A program made the position numbers and the translations under genes. The notes under the pieces were generated by a model that was given only the letters and a program-made list of their open reading frames with translations, was not told where the DNA came from and searched no databases. From an uncultured Lachnoclostridium sp. (lineage in GTDB: Bacteria > Bacillota > Clostridia > Lachnospirales > Lachnospiraceae): DNA of 37,107 nt. Below are positions 27,046 through 36,900 of this stretch, piece after piece (the first letter of the stretch is position 1; each line of letters starts with the position of its first letter). The stretch lies in contig CAMWXG010000009.1 of the NCBI GenBank assembly GCA_947178155.1, positions 1-37,107 on the forward strand. Direction: 5' to 3'.

Positions 27046-28048
27046 GGTGAGAGACGATGGCTCAGTACAGATAGTTACACCGTCAGGTGAGATTCTTATA
27101 AAAGATAAAAAGCAGATTACAAAAGACAAAATAAGAAAATTTTTGCTTGGCACTAAAGAACAGGAAGGTTTTCTTAAGGTATTCATTATATATGCACTTT
27201 TGATATGTATAGGTTTTATATATATCTACCCTATTCTGCATATGGTCAGCACAAGCTTTATGACACTTGATGACCTTTTAGACCAGTCAATTAACTGGAT
27301 ACCAAGCTCCTTCAATCTTGATAATTATAAGCAGGCAGCTACAAGTATGGATTTCTGGGGTTCATTTGGAAAGAGTATTATTCTTGCCGGTGTTCCTACA
27401 ATATGTAATTTAATATCATGTTCAGTAATAGGCTATGGGCTTGCACGTTTTGAGTTCCCAGGTAAGAAAGTAGTACTTGGTATCATTATCTTTACATTTA
27501 TTTTACCTAGTCAGATTACGATGATACCTACATATGTACTTTATTCAAATATGGGTATACTTGGAACAATATGGGCGTTTATTCTTCCATCGCTTCTTGG
27601 ACAGGGAATTAATGCACCGATATTTATACTTATATTCTGGCAGTTCTTTAGGCAGGTGCCTAAGGTGCTTATTGAGGCGGCACAAATTGATGGCGCAGGA
27701 TTTTGGAAGTCATTTTACAGAATATCAATTCCGTCAGCAGCACCAGCGATTATTACAGTATCACTTTTCTCATTTGTATGGTACTGGAATGAGTCATATC
27801 TTACACAGATGTATGTAGCAGGTGTAACTGTTAAATCAGGCTGGACTTCACTTATAATACAGCTTGACCAGTTTGCAACTAATTATAGCAAATATGCAAC
27901 TACAGCGACAAATGCTGTTACAAACATAAATGAATCTATCAATATGTCAGGTACTATGCTTAGTATTCTGCCACTGCTTATTATGTACTTTGTATTACAG
28001 AGATACTTCGTTGAAAGTATTGACCGTTCAGGTATTACAGGTGAATAA
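27011..28048 (+). CDS. Carbohydrate ABC transporter permease (MalG type), second pair
   Basis: EAA loop VLIEAAQIDGAGFWKSFYRISIPSAAPAI and six predicted helices. It carries an unusual N-terminal extension of about 55 charged residues (PKRTQEQAESKVRDDGSVQIVTPSGE) before the first helix. ATG 27011 is preferred because AGGAGG lies about 9 bases upstream, while the GTG at 27002 abuts it. It overlaps the upstream permease by 35 bases, so its ribosome site lies inside the codons for that protein's basic tail. A terminator follows 75 bases after the stop. Confidence 0.93.
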   Translation: MPKRTQEQAESKVRDDGSVQIVTPSGEILIKDKKQITKDKIRKFLLGTKEQEGFLKVFIIYALLICIGFIYIYPILHMVSTSFMTLDDLLDQSINWIPSSFNLDNYKQAATSMDFWGSFGKSIILAGVPTICNLISCSVIGYGLARFEFPGKKVVLGIIIFTFILPSQITMIPTYVLYSNMGILGTIWAFILPSLLGQGINAPIFILIFWQFFRQVPKVLIEAAQIDGAGFWKSFYRISIPSAAPAIITVSLFSFVWYWNESYLTQMYVAGVTVKSGWTSLIIQLDQFATNYSKYATTATNAVTNINESINMSGTMLSILPLLIMYFVLQRYFVESIDRSGITGE

Positions 28049-28123
28049 AAAATTATTGTTTATACCTATACAGAATATTTTATAAGCAGAAATTATTAAT
28101 CCATTATATTTTATAGCATATTA

Positions 28124-28164
28124 TAGCGGTTATTCTATTTGTATAGAATGACCGCTAATTTTTT
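28124..28164 (+). terminator. Terminator of the central transporter operon
   Basis: 15-bp stem with one G-U pair: TAGCGGTTATTCTAT (28124-28138) and ATAGAATGACCGCTA (28143-28157), loop TTGT, then a T run to 28164. Confidence 0.93.
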
Positions 28165-28185
28165 ATAAATATTTACAAAAAAGTG

Positions 28186-28214
28186 TGGAAATTGCAAGCT
28201 AAACGTGCTATAAT
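28186..28214 (+). promoter_or_regulatory. Promoter of the lipoprotein binding-protein gene
   Basis: TGGAAA (28186-28191), 17-base spacer, then TGC-TATAAT: an extended -10 with a perfect hexamer at 28209-28214. Predicted start about 28221. The next gene is thus expressed separately from the transporter operon. Confidence 0.7.
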
Positions 28215-28266
28215 TGACTATATTGAGGAGAGGTCTATAGTAAAAATATCTAAAAGGAGGAAGACT

Positions 28267-29850
28267 ATGAGAAAAAAATTATTAGTATTGACACTTGCTA
28301 TGTCTATGGTAGTAGGACTTGTTGGATGTGGCAATAAAGGTAACGGCAATGGAGGAGGCGGCGGTGGTGACAGTGCTGCAGCTGTTTCTGGTGAGACAGA
28401 GGCTAAGGAAATTAATGGAATTACTTATAATAGGGCTACTGACTTGACAGATAAAAATATTGAACTTACATATTTCCATTTTGATCAAAATGAGACTGTT
28501 GAGTATCTTGCAGATCGCTTTGAGGAGATTTATCCTAATATTACAGTAAATCCTGTTTATGAGAATGTTGGTACTTATAATGATACATTGACAACACTTA
28601 TATCAAATGGTGAATCACCTGATATTATTATGTTTTCAGATGCTGATGCTGCTTTAAGTAATTTCTGGGTAGCAGATATTTCAGCGTATTATGATTCTGA
28701 TCCTGAGACAAAAGAATTAGCATCTACTATAAATGAGTGCGGACTTGGATGCTATTCTACAAGTAAGAGATATGCGGTGCCTATTAAATTCTTCCCAGGT
28801 GTAATGTATATTGATTTAAATGTTTTAAAGAAGCTTAATGTTGAAGCACCTTCAAGAAACTGGACATGGGCTGATATGATTCAGTTAATAAAGGATTGTA
28901 CTGTTAAAGATTCGTCAGATGGTATGCCATATTATGGATGTGGTTTCTATAACAGACTTGATTCATATTATGGTATTGCAGCAGCTCAGACTATTCAGGG
29001 TGAGTTCGGATTTGATGGAACGGATTTTGATTTAGGTGTATGGGCTGTAGGTGAGCAGGAATTTGCAGGACTTAAGCAGGGTGGATATATTGCGCCTTCT
29101 TCACAGACAGTTGAAATGGAAAACTGGATGGGTGACTGGGAGCAATGGTGCGGCAATTCAGGTCATGTTGCACTCTTTACAGAGGCATTCTGGACTTTCC
29201 AGAATACATGGAATACACCAACATATCATGAACAGTATGATCTTGATATTGTTCCTTATGTAGTTCCTGCAGTAAGCGAAGAAGATGCAGCAAAAGACCA
29301 TCATACTATTGCTACTATTGACTTTGGTGGAATTACAACAGCATGCCAGTATCCACGTGAAGCATATGAGCTTCTTAAGTTTATGAGCTTTGGTAAAGAT
29401 GGTTGGAAGACAAGGATTGAGCTTTATAATGATGAAACTCAGGTAAATGCTTCAGGTATTGCACTTAAGTATGATGTTATGCCAGCTCCTATTACAACTG
29501 ATTCAGAAATATGGGATGGATATATTGAGATGTACTGCAAGGGAATGGACGAGACGCATGTAGGTTATTGGAGAGAATTTTTTGAGAGTTGTTTACAGCC
29601 TATTCCATATGGCTGGGTTAGCATAGCCGGATATTGGAACTATTGTGATCAGTATTTCAATAAACTTGGTATTCATGACCTTGTAGACAGTGGTAAGGGC
29701 AAAGCAGCCGATTATGCAGATGAAGCTACGGAGAAAGCTAATTATTATCATGCAAAGGCGATGCTTGATTACTTTGGCAAGAGTGGATATGATGTACTTT
29801 CTGATGAAGAGATTGAGAAGTATGAAACAATGGAAAAAGAAAATTCATAA
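28267..29850 (+). CDS. Family-1 sugar-binding lipoprotein
   Basis: 527 residues. The lipoprotein signal ends LVGC with lipidated Cys21, then a Gly/Asn linker (NKGNGNGGGGGGDS) to the binding fold: IELTYFHFDQNETVEYLADRFEEIYPNITVNPVY, NGESPDIIMFSDADAALSNFWVADIS, and a Trp-rich ligand region (EMENWMGDWEQWCGN, FWTFQNTW) fit for sugar stacking. ATG 28267 has AAAGGAGG before it. It has its own promoter and terminator, immediately after the second permease pair and before the cytoplasmic arabinosidases, so it probably feeds one of the two permease pairs. Predicted ligand by context: arabino-oligosaccharides. Confidence 0.92.
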   Translation: MRKKLLVLTLAMSMVVGLVGCGNKGNGNGGGGGGDSAAAVSGETEAKEINGITYNRATDLTDKNIELTYFHFDQNETVEYLADRFEEIYPNITVNPVYENVGTYNDTLTTLISNGESPDIIMFSDADAALSNFWVADISAYYDSDPETKELASTINECGLGCYSTSKRYAVPIKFFPGVMYIDLNVLKKLNVEAPSRNWTWADMIQLIKDCTVKDSSDGMPYYGCGFYNRLDSYYGIAAAQTIQGEFGFDGTDFDLGVWAVGEQEFAGLKQGGYIAPSSQTVEMENWMGDWEQWCGNSGHVALFTEAFWTFQNTWNTPTYHEQYDLDIVPYVVPAVSEEDAAKDHHTIATIDFGGITTACQYPREAYELLKFMSFGKDGWKTRIELYNDETQVNASGIALKYDVMPAPITTDSEIWDGYIEMYCKGMDETHVGYWREFFESCLQPIPYGWVSIAGYWNYCDQYFNKLGIHDLVDSGKGKAADYADEATEKANYYHAKAMLDYFGKSGYDVLSDEEIEKYETMEKENS

Positions 29851-29903
29851 TATAAATTATCAGAAATTGCAAAGCAAATTTTGATAAAAGAGCATATTTA
29901 TGT

Positions 29904-29935
29904 GAGTGCTGTGCCAATAGGTGCAGCACTCTTTA
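29904..29935 (+). terminator. Terminator after the binding lipoprotein
   Basis: GAGTGCTG (29904-29911) pairs with CAGCACTC (29924-29931); the stem extends inward by four more pairs using G-U. A short TTT run follows, so the signal is moderate in strength. Confidence 0.8.
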
Positions 29936-29957
29936 TATGTTTATTAATTATTAATTA

Positions 29958-29993
29958 TTTAGGAAAAACTAAAATATTTTAGGAAAAACTAAA
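29958..29993. promoter_or_regulatory. Tandem palindromic operator-like pair
   Basis: The 16-base TTTAGGAAAAACTAAA occurs at 29958-29973 and again at 29978-29993, spaced exactly 20 bases. Each copy is an inverted repeat (TTTAG, six bases, CTAAA). The pair lies about 50 to 90 bases upstream of the -35 of the arabinosidase promoter, a position typical for an activator or a DNA-looping repressor. Confidence 0.6.
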
Positions 29994-30044
29994 TATATTT
30001 AAGCAATTTTCTCAAAAAATCCTATAAATTTTTAAATATAATAG

Positions 30045-30073
30045 TTGCATATGCCACAATGGTATGGTATAAT
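30045..30073 (+). promoter_or_regulatory. Promoter of the cytoplasmic arabinosidase operon
   Basis: TTGCAT (30045-30050), 17-base spacer, TGG-TATAAT: an extended -10 with a perfect hexamer at 30068-30073. Predicted start about 30080, 40 bases before the GH43 ATG. Confidence 0.78.
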
Positions 30074-30119
30074 TTATCAAAATTTAAAGTATTTTACGTC
30101 TAAGAAAGGAAACTTTATT

Positions 30120-31076
30120 ATGTCAGCAGAAAAAGAACTGAAATATAATGAACCATGGATTTTGCAACGTGCAGATCCATTTGTATGTTTTAAAGATGGC
30201 TGGTACTATTTTACAGCATCTATTCCAAGTTATGATTGTATTGCTATTCGCAGGGCTAAGACTTTAGCAGGACTTGCTGATGCAGAGGAGAAGATTATAT
30301 GGAAAAAGCATGAGAGCGGTATTATGAGTGAGCATATATGGGCACCGGAGATGCATTTCCTTTTTGGTAAATGGTATGTATATTTTGCAGGCGGTGATAA
30401 AGATGATATATGGGAAATACGTCCATATGTGTTAGAGTGTCAAGGTGCAGATCCATACAATGATGAGTGGGTTGAAAAGGGAAAAATGGGTTGCGCAGAT
30501 GATGATGAATTTTCATTTCGGGCTTTTTCTCTTGATGCTACTATTTTTGAAAATAAAGGAAAGTATTATTATGTGTGGGCTGAAAAGGTTGGTGTAGGCA
30601 AGCAGATTTCAAATCTTTATATTGGCGAGATGGAGTCTGGTTATAAGCTTAAGACAGTTCAGGTTATGCTTACAACTCCTGATTATGACTGGGAACGTTA
30701 TGGTTTCTGGGTGAATGAGGGACCTGCTGTAATTAAACATAATGGGAAAATATTCCTTACATATTCAGCTAGTGATACAGGTGTAAATTACTGTATGGGT
30801 ATGCTTACAGCTGACGAGAATTCTGATATGCTTGATCCGCTTTCATGGAAGAAGGAAAGATATCCTGTACTTAAGACAGATTATGACCTTGAAATATATG
30901 GTCCGGGGCATAATTCGTTTACTATTGATGAAGAAGGCAATGATGTTATGGTATATCATGCCCGTAAGGAAGCTGAAATAGTGGGAGATCCTCTTTACAA
31001 TCCGAATCGTCATGCGATGCTTATGCGGATTAAATGGGACGAAGAGGGCAGACCTGTATTTTCATATAAAAATTAA
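30120..31076 (+). CDS. Cytoplasmic GH43 arabinofuranosidase (exo-acting, GH43_26-like)
   Basis: 318 residues without signal peptide. The GH43 triad is visible: Asp19 (QRADPFV), Asp139 (FSLDATIF) and Glu200 (WVNEGPAV). The pattern RADPFVCFKDGWYYFTASIPSYDCIAIRRAKTLAGL resembles the subfamily that trims arabinose from the end of alpha-1,5-arabino-oligosaccharides; the subfamily is judged by eye. ATG 30120 is chosen over an upstream in-frame ATG because AAGAAAGGAA precedes it and the family motif begins soon after. It lies 18 bases before abfA, in one operon, so oligosaccharides are expected to be finished inside the cell. Confidence 0.88.
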   Translation: MSAEKELKYNEPWILQRADPFVCFKDGWYYFTASIPSYDCIAIRRAKTLAGLADAEEKIIWKKHESGIMSEHIWAPEMHFLFGKWYVYFAGGDKDDIWEIRPYVLECQGADPYNDEWVEKGKMGCADDDEFSFRAFSLDATIFENKGKYYYVWAEKVGVGKQISNLYIGEMESGYKLKTVQVMLTTPDYDWERYGFWVNEGPAVIKHNGKIFLTYSASDTGVNYCMGMLTADENSDMLDPLSWKKERYPVLKTDYDLEIYGPGHNSFTIDEEGNDVMVYHARKEAEIVGDPLYNPNRHAMLMRIKWDEEGRPVFSYKN

Positions 31077-31094
31077 CAATAATTGGAGGGTATA

Positions 31095-32672
31095 ATGGCA
31101 AAATTATATATTAATGAAGAGAATGAGCAGTGCAAGATAGAACCAGAAGTATATGGACATTTTTCAGAGCATCTTGGCAGATGTATTTATGAGGGTATTT
31201 ATGTAGGTGAAGATTCTGATATACCTAATGTAAATGGTATGAGAGTTGATGTTGTAGAGGCGCTTAAAGAACTTAAAGTACCTATGCTTCGCTGGCCGGG
31301 TGGCTGCTTTGCTGATGAATATCATTGGAAAGATGGTATAGGACCTAAAGAGAACAGGAAAAAGATGATTAATACCCATTGGGGTGGTGTTGTTGAAGAT
31401 AATAGCTTTGGTACACATGAGTATATGGAGCTTTGCCGTCAACTTGGATGTAAGACATATGTAAATGGTAATCTTGGAAGCGGTACTGTTCAGGAAATGT
31501 CTGAATGGGTAGAATATATGACATTTAATGGGGTATCGCCGATGGCAGATTTAAGAAAAGAAAATGGACATGCTGAGCCATGGACAGTTGATTTCTTTGG
31601 AGTTGGCAACGAAAACTGGGGATGTGGCGGTAATATGACACCAGAACATTATGCCAATGAATATCGCAGATATCAAACATATGTAAGAAATTATGATTCT
31701 AAGAAGATGATTAAAAAGGTCTGCTGTGGTCCTAATATAGATGATTATGAGTGGACAGAAGGCGTTATGAAGACTGTTTTTTATAAGACGAATAACGGTG
31801 TTGGTGTTGATCCGGAAGGTGATGCTGCCGCTGCTGAAATTGTTCTTGAGGATGAAGAAGAAGTACCAGAGAGCAGCATGATAGATTATCTGTCACTTCA
31901 CTATTATGTTCATCCTGAAGGCTGGAAAATTAAGGGAAGCTCAACGGATTTTGATGGTGAAGTATGGTATAAGACGCTTTATAAGGCTTTGTTTATGGAT
32001 ACACTCATTAAACGTCATGGTACAATTATGGACAAATATGATCCTGATAAAGAGGTTGGCCTGTGCGTAGATGAGTGGGGAACATGGTTTAAGAATGAAC
32101 CAGGAACTAACCCAGGTTTCCTTTATCAGCAAAATACAGTGCGTGATGCGCTTGTAGCGGGTATTACACTTAATATATTTAATAAACATGCTGATAGGGT
32201 AAAGATAGCAGCGCTTGCGCAGATGGTTAATGTTTTACAGGCTGTACTTTTGACAGAGGGCGAGAAGATGATAAAGACACCTACTTATCATGTAATGCAT
32301 ATGTATCGTCATCATCAGGGGGCTATGCTTCTTGAAAGTGCGCTTACAGGGGTAGATGAGATAGGTATAAACAAATGGAAAGTGCCAAAGATTACAGAAT
32401 CTGTATCAAAGGGAGAAGATGGTATTATTACAATTACACTTAACAATCTTTCCATAGAAGCAGCAGAAGACGTTGATATTCAGTTTGCAGACAAGGGCTA
32501 TAAGGTAGTTGAGGCTCGCATAGTTACTGACACTGATATGCATGCTCATAATACATTTGATGCGCCTGAAACAGTTACAGAGAAGGATTTTGACGCATAT
32601 AAAGAGGAGCAGGACAAAATAGTTGCAAGTCTTCCTGCAAATAGTGTTGTAGAGTTAAGGGTTAAGAAGTAA
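31095..32672 (+). CDS. abfA: GH51 alpha-L-arabinofuranosidase
   Basis: Cytoplasmic retaining arabinofuranosidase of about 525 residues, normal for GH51. The acid/base is Glu173 in [13 protein letters not shown] and the nucleophile Glu327 in [44 protein letters not shown] and [16 protein letters not shown] are strong family marks. The C-terminal beta domain (about 420-525) is as expected. GGAGGG lies 7 bases before the ATG. No signal peptide, so it works on imported oligosaccharides with the upstream GH43. Confidence 0.96.
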   Translation: MAKLYINEENEQCKIEPEVYGHFSEHLGRCIYEGIYVGEDSDIPNVNGMRVDVVEALKELKVPMLRWPGGCFADEYHWKDGIGPKENRKKMINTHWGGVVEDNSFGTHEYMELCRQLGCKTYVNGNLGSGTVQEMSEWVEYMTFNGVSPMADLRKENGHAEPWTVDFFGVGNENWGCGGNMTPEHYANEYRRYQTYVRNYDSKKMIKKVCCGPNIDDYEWTEGVMKTVFYKTNNGVGVDPEGDAAAAEIVLEDEEEVPESSMIDYLSLHYYVHPEGWKIKGSSTDFDGEVWYKTLYKALFMDTLIKRHGTIMDKYDPDKEVGLCVDEWGTWFKNEPGTNPGFLYQQNTVRDALVAGITLNIFNKHADRVKIAALAQMVNVLQAVLLTEGEKMIKTPTYHVMHMYRHHQGAMLLESALTGVDEIGINKWKVPKITESVSKGEDGIITITLNNLSIEAAEDVDIQFADKGYKVVEARIVTDTDMHAHNTFDAPETVTEKDFDAYKEEQDKIVASLPANSVVELRVKK

Positions 32673-32723
32673 TTTGCTTTTTGCTTAAATTGTGTGAATT
32701 TATGTATAAGAATATTATTAAAT

Positions 32724-32750
32724 TTGCAAAATTGTTGATTAAAGTATAAT
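32724..32750 (+). promoter_or_regulatory. Possible promoter of the small cysteine-rich protein gene
   Basis: TTGCAA (32724-32729) and a perfect TATAAT (32745-32750), but with a short 15-base spacer. No terminator is evident between abfA and here, so read-through is also likely. Confidence 0.4.
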
Positions 32751-32776
32751 AAAAATGAAGTATAGGTTTGATTGCT

Positions 32777-33028
32777 ATGGCAAGAATTTGCAAGAAATGC
32801 TACATTTACGGAATGGCGGAAGAAGATGCCAGGAATATAGAGAAGTACAGAGAAGCCATTAAAGAGGCTGACAGAGTAAGTGAGGAAACATATGAGGAAA
32901 GACTGGCAGTTTGTGAGAACTGTGAGATGTTAAATGCAGGGACATGTGGGGCGTGTGGTTGCTATGTACAACTTCGTGCCACAGCCAAATCTGGCAGATG
33001 TCCACGTAAAAAATGGCAGCCGCTTTGA
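32777..33028 (+). CDS. Small cysteine-rich zinc-ribbon-like protein (DUF6171-like)
   Basis: 83 residues from the ATG. Cysteine pairs CKKC near the N terminus, CENC near the middle, and CGACGC followed by a final C form a likely metal-binding site; the middle is a charged helix (EEDARNIEKYREAIKEADRVSEETYEERL). CGACGCYVQLRATAKSGRCP is reminiscent of DUF6171 proteins. Function unknown. The ribosome site is weak, and a TTG at 32768 is an alternative start. The final codons lie inside a perfect terminator hairpin whose loop is the TGA stop. Confidence 0.75.
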   Translation: MARICKKCYIYGMAEEDARNIEKYREAIKEADRVSEETYEERLAVCENCEMLNAGTCGACGCYVQLRATAKSGRCPRKKWQPL

Positions 33029-33043
33029 AAGCGGCTGCCATTT
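33011..33043. terminator. Bidirectional terminator spanning two convergent gene ends
   Basis: Perfect 15-bp stem: arm 33011-33025 (contains GGCAGCCGC) and arm 33029-33043, with a three-base loop 33026-33028 that is the TGA stop of the cysteine-rich protein. On the minus strand a run of six T follows, so it best terminates the regulator transcript; the plus strand has only TTT. The left arm encodes the last residues of one protein and the right arm touches the stop codon of the other. Confidence 0.92.
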
Positions 33044-33956
33044 ACATATGTGCATAATTTATTGCGATATTTATATCCTGCCCATAGTTTCCAAATGACT
33101 TGCCAAAGAGGGTAAGTCCTCCTTTGTGTTCAGAACTGTCATCTACTGCAAGTTTAAAACGTATATTGCTTCTGTAATCAAGAGCCAAATCAGATATATT
33201 TACATCAGATATTTTAAGCCCATCAATATAAGTGCCTTTTCTATTTATTACAAGAAGTTTTAGAAGTCCATATTGATTCCAGTTTTCAGGCCACCATTGT
33301 GGAGTGAAAAGTCCCTTTACATCGCCAAAATCACCAGGTGAAGTCCAGCAGCCAATATTGGTGTTGTTAATATAAAACTCAATATCTGAAGGCCATTCAC
33401 TGTTTATGCCCGGAGCCTCCGAACTTAACTCCATAGTAATAGAAATCTTAGTTATCTTTTGAAGTTTTGGTATAAAGTTAGGGATAACATATTCTATGTA
33501 GCCTTTAGTAAACCAGAGGATATCAGCATCATAACGGTCGGGGTGTTCAAAATATCTTGCATCATCTACTTCGCCAATTAAGGCCTGCTTTGATGCAAGA
33601 CCACACGTGGGTACTACATCAAAATTTGAATAATGCCCAATCCTGACTTCTGAATTATATATATCATCATTATCTGTCTGTTCTTCGAGGTCAATTAAAA
33701 TTCTATCCCAAGGTATTGAACATATCTTTTGATTGCCATGTACGACAGATTCTGCTGACGTACTGATAAGTCCACAGTTTTCGAGCTTTTTAATGTGACC
33801 AGTTAAAGCTCCATTTGTAATATTAAGTCGAGAAGCTAGTTCTTTCATGCTCATATTACTGTTTTCAAGTAAGATATTTAGTATCTGGATTCGGATATCC
33901 GAACCCAGAGCCTTAAATATCTCAAGACCTTCATCTAAGGAAGTTATGTGTAACAA
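33042..33956 (-). CDS. ArsR-type winged-helix regulator with beta-rich sensor-like domain
   Basis: 304 residues. The N-terminal winged helix (about 5-85: EIFKALGSDIRIQILNILLENSNMSMKELASRLNITNGALTGHIKKLENCGLI) is ArsR-like. The remaining 200 residues form a beta-rich domain with Trp-rich patches (IGCWTSPGDFGDVKGLFTPQWWPENWNQYG), reminiscent of a carbohydrate-binding sandwich; no metal-binding cysteine set is seen. The TTG start is supported by AGAAGG seven bases upstream. It lies 22 bases after the secreted GH43 gene on the same strand and beside abfA, so it is the best candidate for local control of arabinan genes. Sugar sensing is inferred. Confidence 0.85.
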   Translation of the reverse strand: MLHITSLDEGLEIFKALGSDIRIQILNILLENSNMSMKELASRLNITNGALTGHIKKLENCGLISTSAESVVHGNQKICSIPWDRILIDLEEQTDNDDIYNSEVRIGHYSNFDVVPTCGLASKQALIGEVDDARYFEHPDRYDADILWFTKGYIEYVIPNFIPKLQKITKISITMELSSEAPGINSEWPSDIEFYINNTNIGCWTSPGDFGDVKGLFTPQWWPENWNQYGLLKLLVINRKGTYIDGLKISDVNISDLALDYRSNIRFKLAVDDSSEHKGGLTLFGKSFGNYGQDINIAINYAHM

Positions 33957-33978
33957 AGTAGTACCTTCTTTCTGTACC

Positions 33979-36900
33979 CTATTTTTTAACTGTTACTTTT
34001 ACTGATACTTTAAATCCTTTGTATTTTGCTGTAATAGTAGCTTTGCCGGCTTTCTTTGCTGTAGCCTTACCATTATTTTTAATCGTGAGAACAGCTTTCT
34101 TTGAAGATGACCATTTAATTGAATTGGTCTTAAGACCATAGCCGGTTACTTTAAATGTGGCGGTCTTGCCAACTTTTATTGAAGTCTGCTTCTTTGAAAA
34201 TTTCAGATAAGCTTTCTTTACAGTAATATTTTTTGTAAGTTTAATAGTTTCGCCGTTTACTGTGATGTTCGCTGTAATAGTAACCTTGCCGGCCTTTTTA
34301 GCGGTAACCTTACCAGAAGAATTTACTGTTGCAATAGAGCTATCAGAGGAACTGTAATCTACTGTATATCCTGAATTTTCATCACCAGATACTGTTACAT
34401 TAGCAGTATTAGCTTTATCACCACCTGAATATATTGTATTTCTTGAAGACTCAATTTTAAAGTTAGGATAGTTGCCTTTTTCTGCGTTGTATTTGTTCTT
34501 GAATGTATCAGCATCAAGTGCTACTGAATAGAATTCTATATTGTCAAAGCTTGCTTCTTTAAAACCATCGAGTTCAAGGATACCTCCACCTATATATATG
34601 GTGTCTATCAGTGAAAATACGTCTGGATTAGCGGCATCATACAAATTATCTTCTAGTGAAGTTAATAAATTACCATTTGCATATGTGTGTATTCCATTCA
34701 TATCTACAGTATAAGATAATAAATTCCATTCATCTGCGTTTGGCATCAGTTTGTATGCGCTTCTGCACAAAATATCATTTGAAGCCATAAGTGCATGCCC
34801 CCCTGCATACATAGCGGTAGCTGGTACACCATTGACAGCAGAAGAATTAGTTGCTTCAAAAAGTGTTACCTGTTCAGATGTAGAACTGTCAAACTTAACC
34901 CACATATTTACAGTAAAACCTGACTCATCAATATTTTTAAACATATCAGAAGGAAGAGCTAGATAGTTTTTGTCTTTTTGGCTATTATTGTTATTTATAG
35001 TGAGCACATTTCCTACAAATGTTTCATTTGATACAGAAGCATTTCCTGTCAGAGTTGCAGCATCTGTCTTGCTTCCGCTTCCTGCAACACTTGTTCCATT
35101 TACACTTTCAAAATCATATTTATAATCAGGAAGCATATTTGCAGGCATAACTGTAGTTTTATATGGTTTTGTAATTTGTGAGCTGCCATAAGATATAGTT
35201 GCTGTAAGTGTTACCTCTGTTGCTGTTTCAGGGCGTGTAACTTTACCATCATCTTTGATAACAGCAGTATTGTCAGAAGTCCATTTTATATCTGCGAGGT
35301 AAGCTTTATCAGGAAGTTCTATATCAGACACTGTCTTTGACAGAATGAATTTACTGTTGTCAAGGTCAGACACAGCTCTGTCTAACATATCATCATCGCT
35401 TGAATTGAACATTTTTTTGTTGACGCCCCAGATTGTTTTGTTATCAGTACCTATGGCAGTGAAGGTCATAACTTTATTACACTGTGCTGATTCATCATGC
35501 TGTGCAAAAAATACACCAGAGTAAGTTACTCCATCAATAACAGCTTCCATATGATAGCTGCCTTCTTTTTCTTTCCATGTGCCACTTATATCACCTGAAA
35601 TAGTACCGTCAGCGTTAAGAGTGATATTTTTTGGTTGTATTACATTTGTTTTGTCAGATTGTGTTCCATGATTTATAAATTCATATTCACCAATAATATC
35701 TTCTGTCTTGTATCCTGTTGCTGATATTACATCACCTTTGTTTTCAAATACAGCAGTAACAGGCCAGCCGGCTTCATTTATAAATTGCTGGTGTACACGC
35801 ATTTCAAAATATTCTCCTGAATTATCGAAACGTGTATGGTAGAATAAGTATCGTTGACCATCTTCATCAATAAATGCAGAGTTATGTCCTGGAGATTTAT
35901 AGCCTCTTTGGAGTGTTGAGAAGTAATAATTTCCCATAACCTTTATGCCTATATTATTGTGGTTTACATTTCCTGAAAGTGCAGCATTATTACCTGCTGC
36001 GTCAAGATATGGTCCATCAGGATTTTTTGAACGGAATAGACGCATGTTATATCCACTTATAGAATCAAGATATTCATAAGTAAAATATAAATAGTAATAA
36101 TCAGTTTCAGCATCATACAAAATATATGGACCTTCACCAGATTGTGTATATCCGCCACCTATGCGCGTACCAAAGTATGCGTCAACTACAAGTCCATCTG
36201 CTGTAACAGAAGATGTTCCTGGATATTTTACTTTGCCTGTAGCAGGATCTACTTCAATAACATATATACCACCAGACCATGAGCCATAAGTCATCCACAG
36301 TTTGCCATCTTTATCATAAAATATAGTAGGATCAATAGCATTTGGACAATAGCTGGTGTTGAAAGAACCATTCCTTGTAAACCAATTATCTTTTGCTTCT
36401 TCATTAATAGTACCATTTGCAAGAAGTTCTTGTATATTGGTTTCGACATAGTTGTATGGGTTTATGTCAGTAATCTCCTGATTGTTAAATCCTGAGTATA
36501 TCAGGGTGTCAACCATAGTATATGGACCTTCTATATTTTGTGATACACCATAAGCAATAACAGAACGCCATGCCGTAGAGCTTGTGCAAAAATACATCAT
36601 ATATGCACCTGTGCTTCCATCGGCATTTACATAGTCCTTATTATAAAACACATCAGGTGCCCATACTCGGTATTCAGTACGAAGTTCTTTAATGCCTCCT
36701 GCCCAATCAAATGCTTTGGAGAGGTTTGTGTCAAGATCACCAAATATTGCATTATTTGTAGGCGTGTAGCCATTAGAAAAATAATCCCAGTTTACTAAAT
36801 CATCAGACTTTGCTGCTGTGATATGTGTGCCAAATATGTAATATGTACCATCCTTTGCTTCTGTAATAGATGGATCATGTAACATTACATGTTTTGGCGC

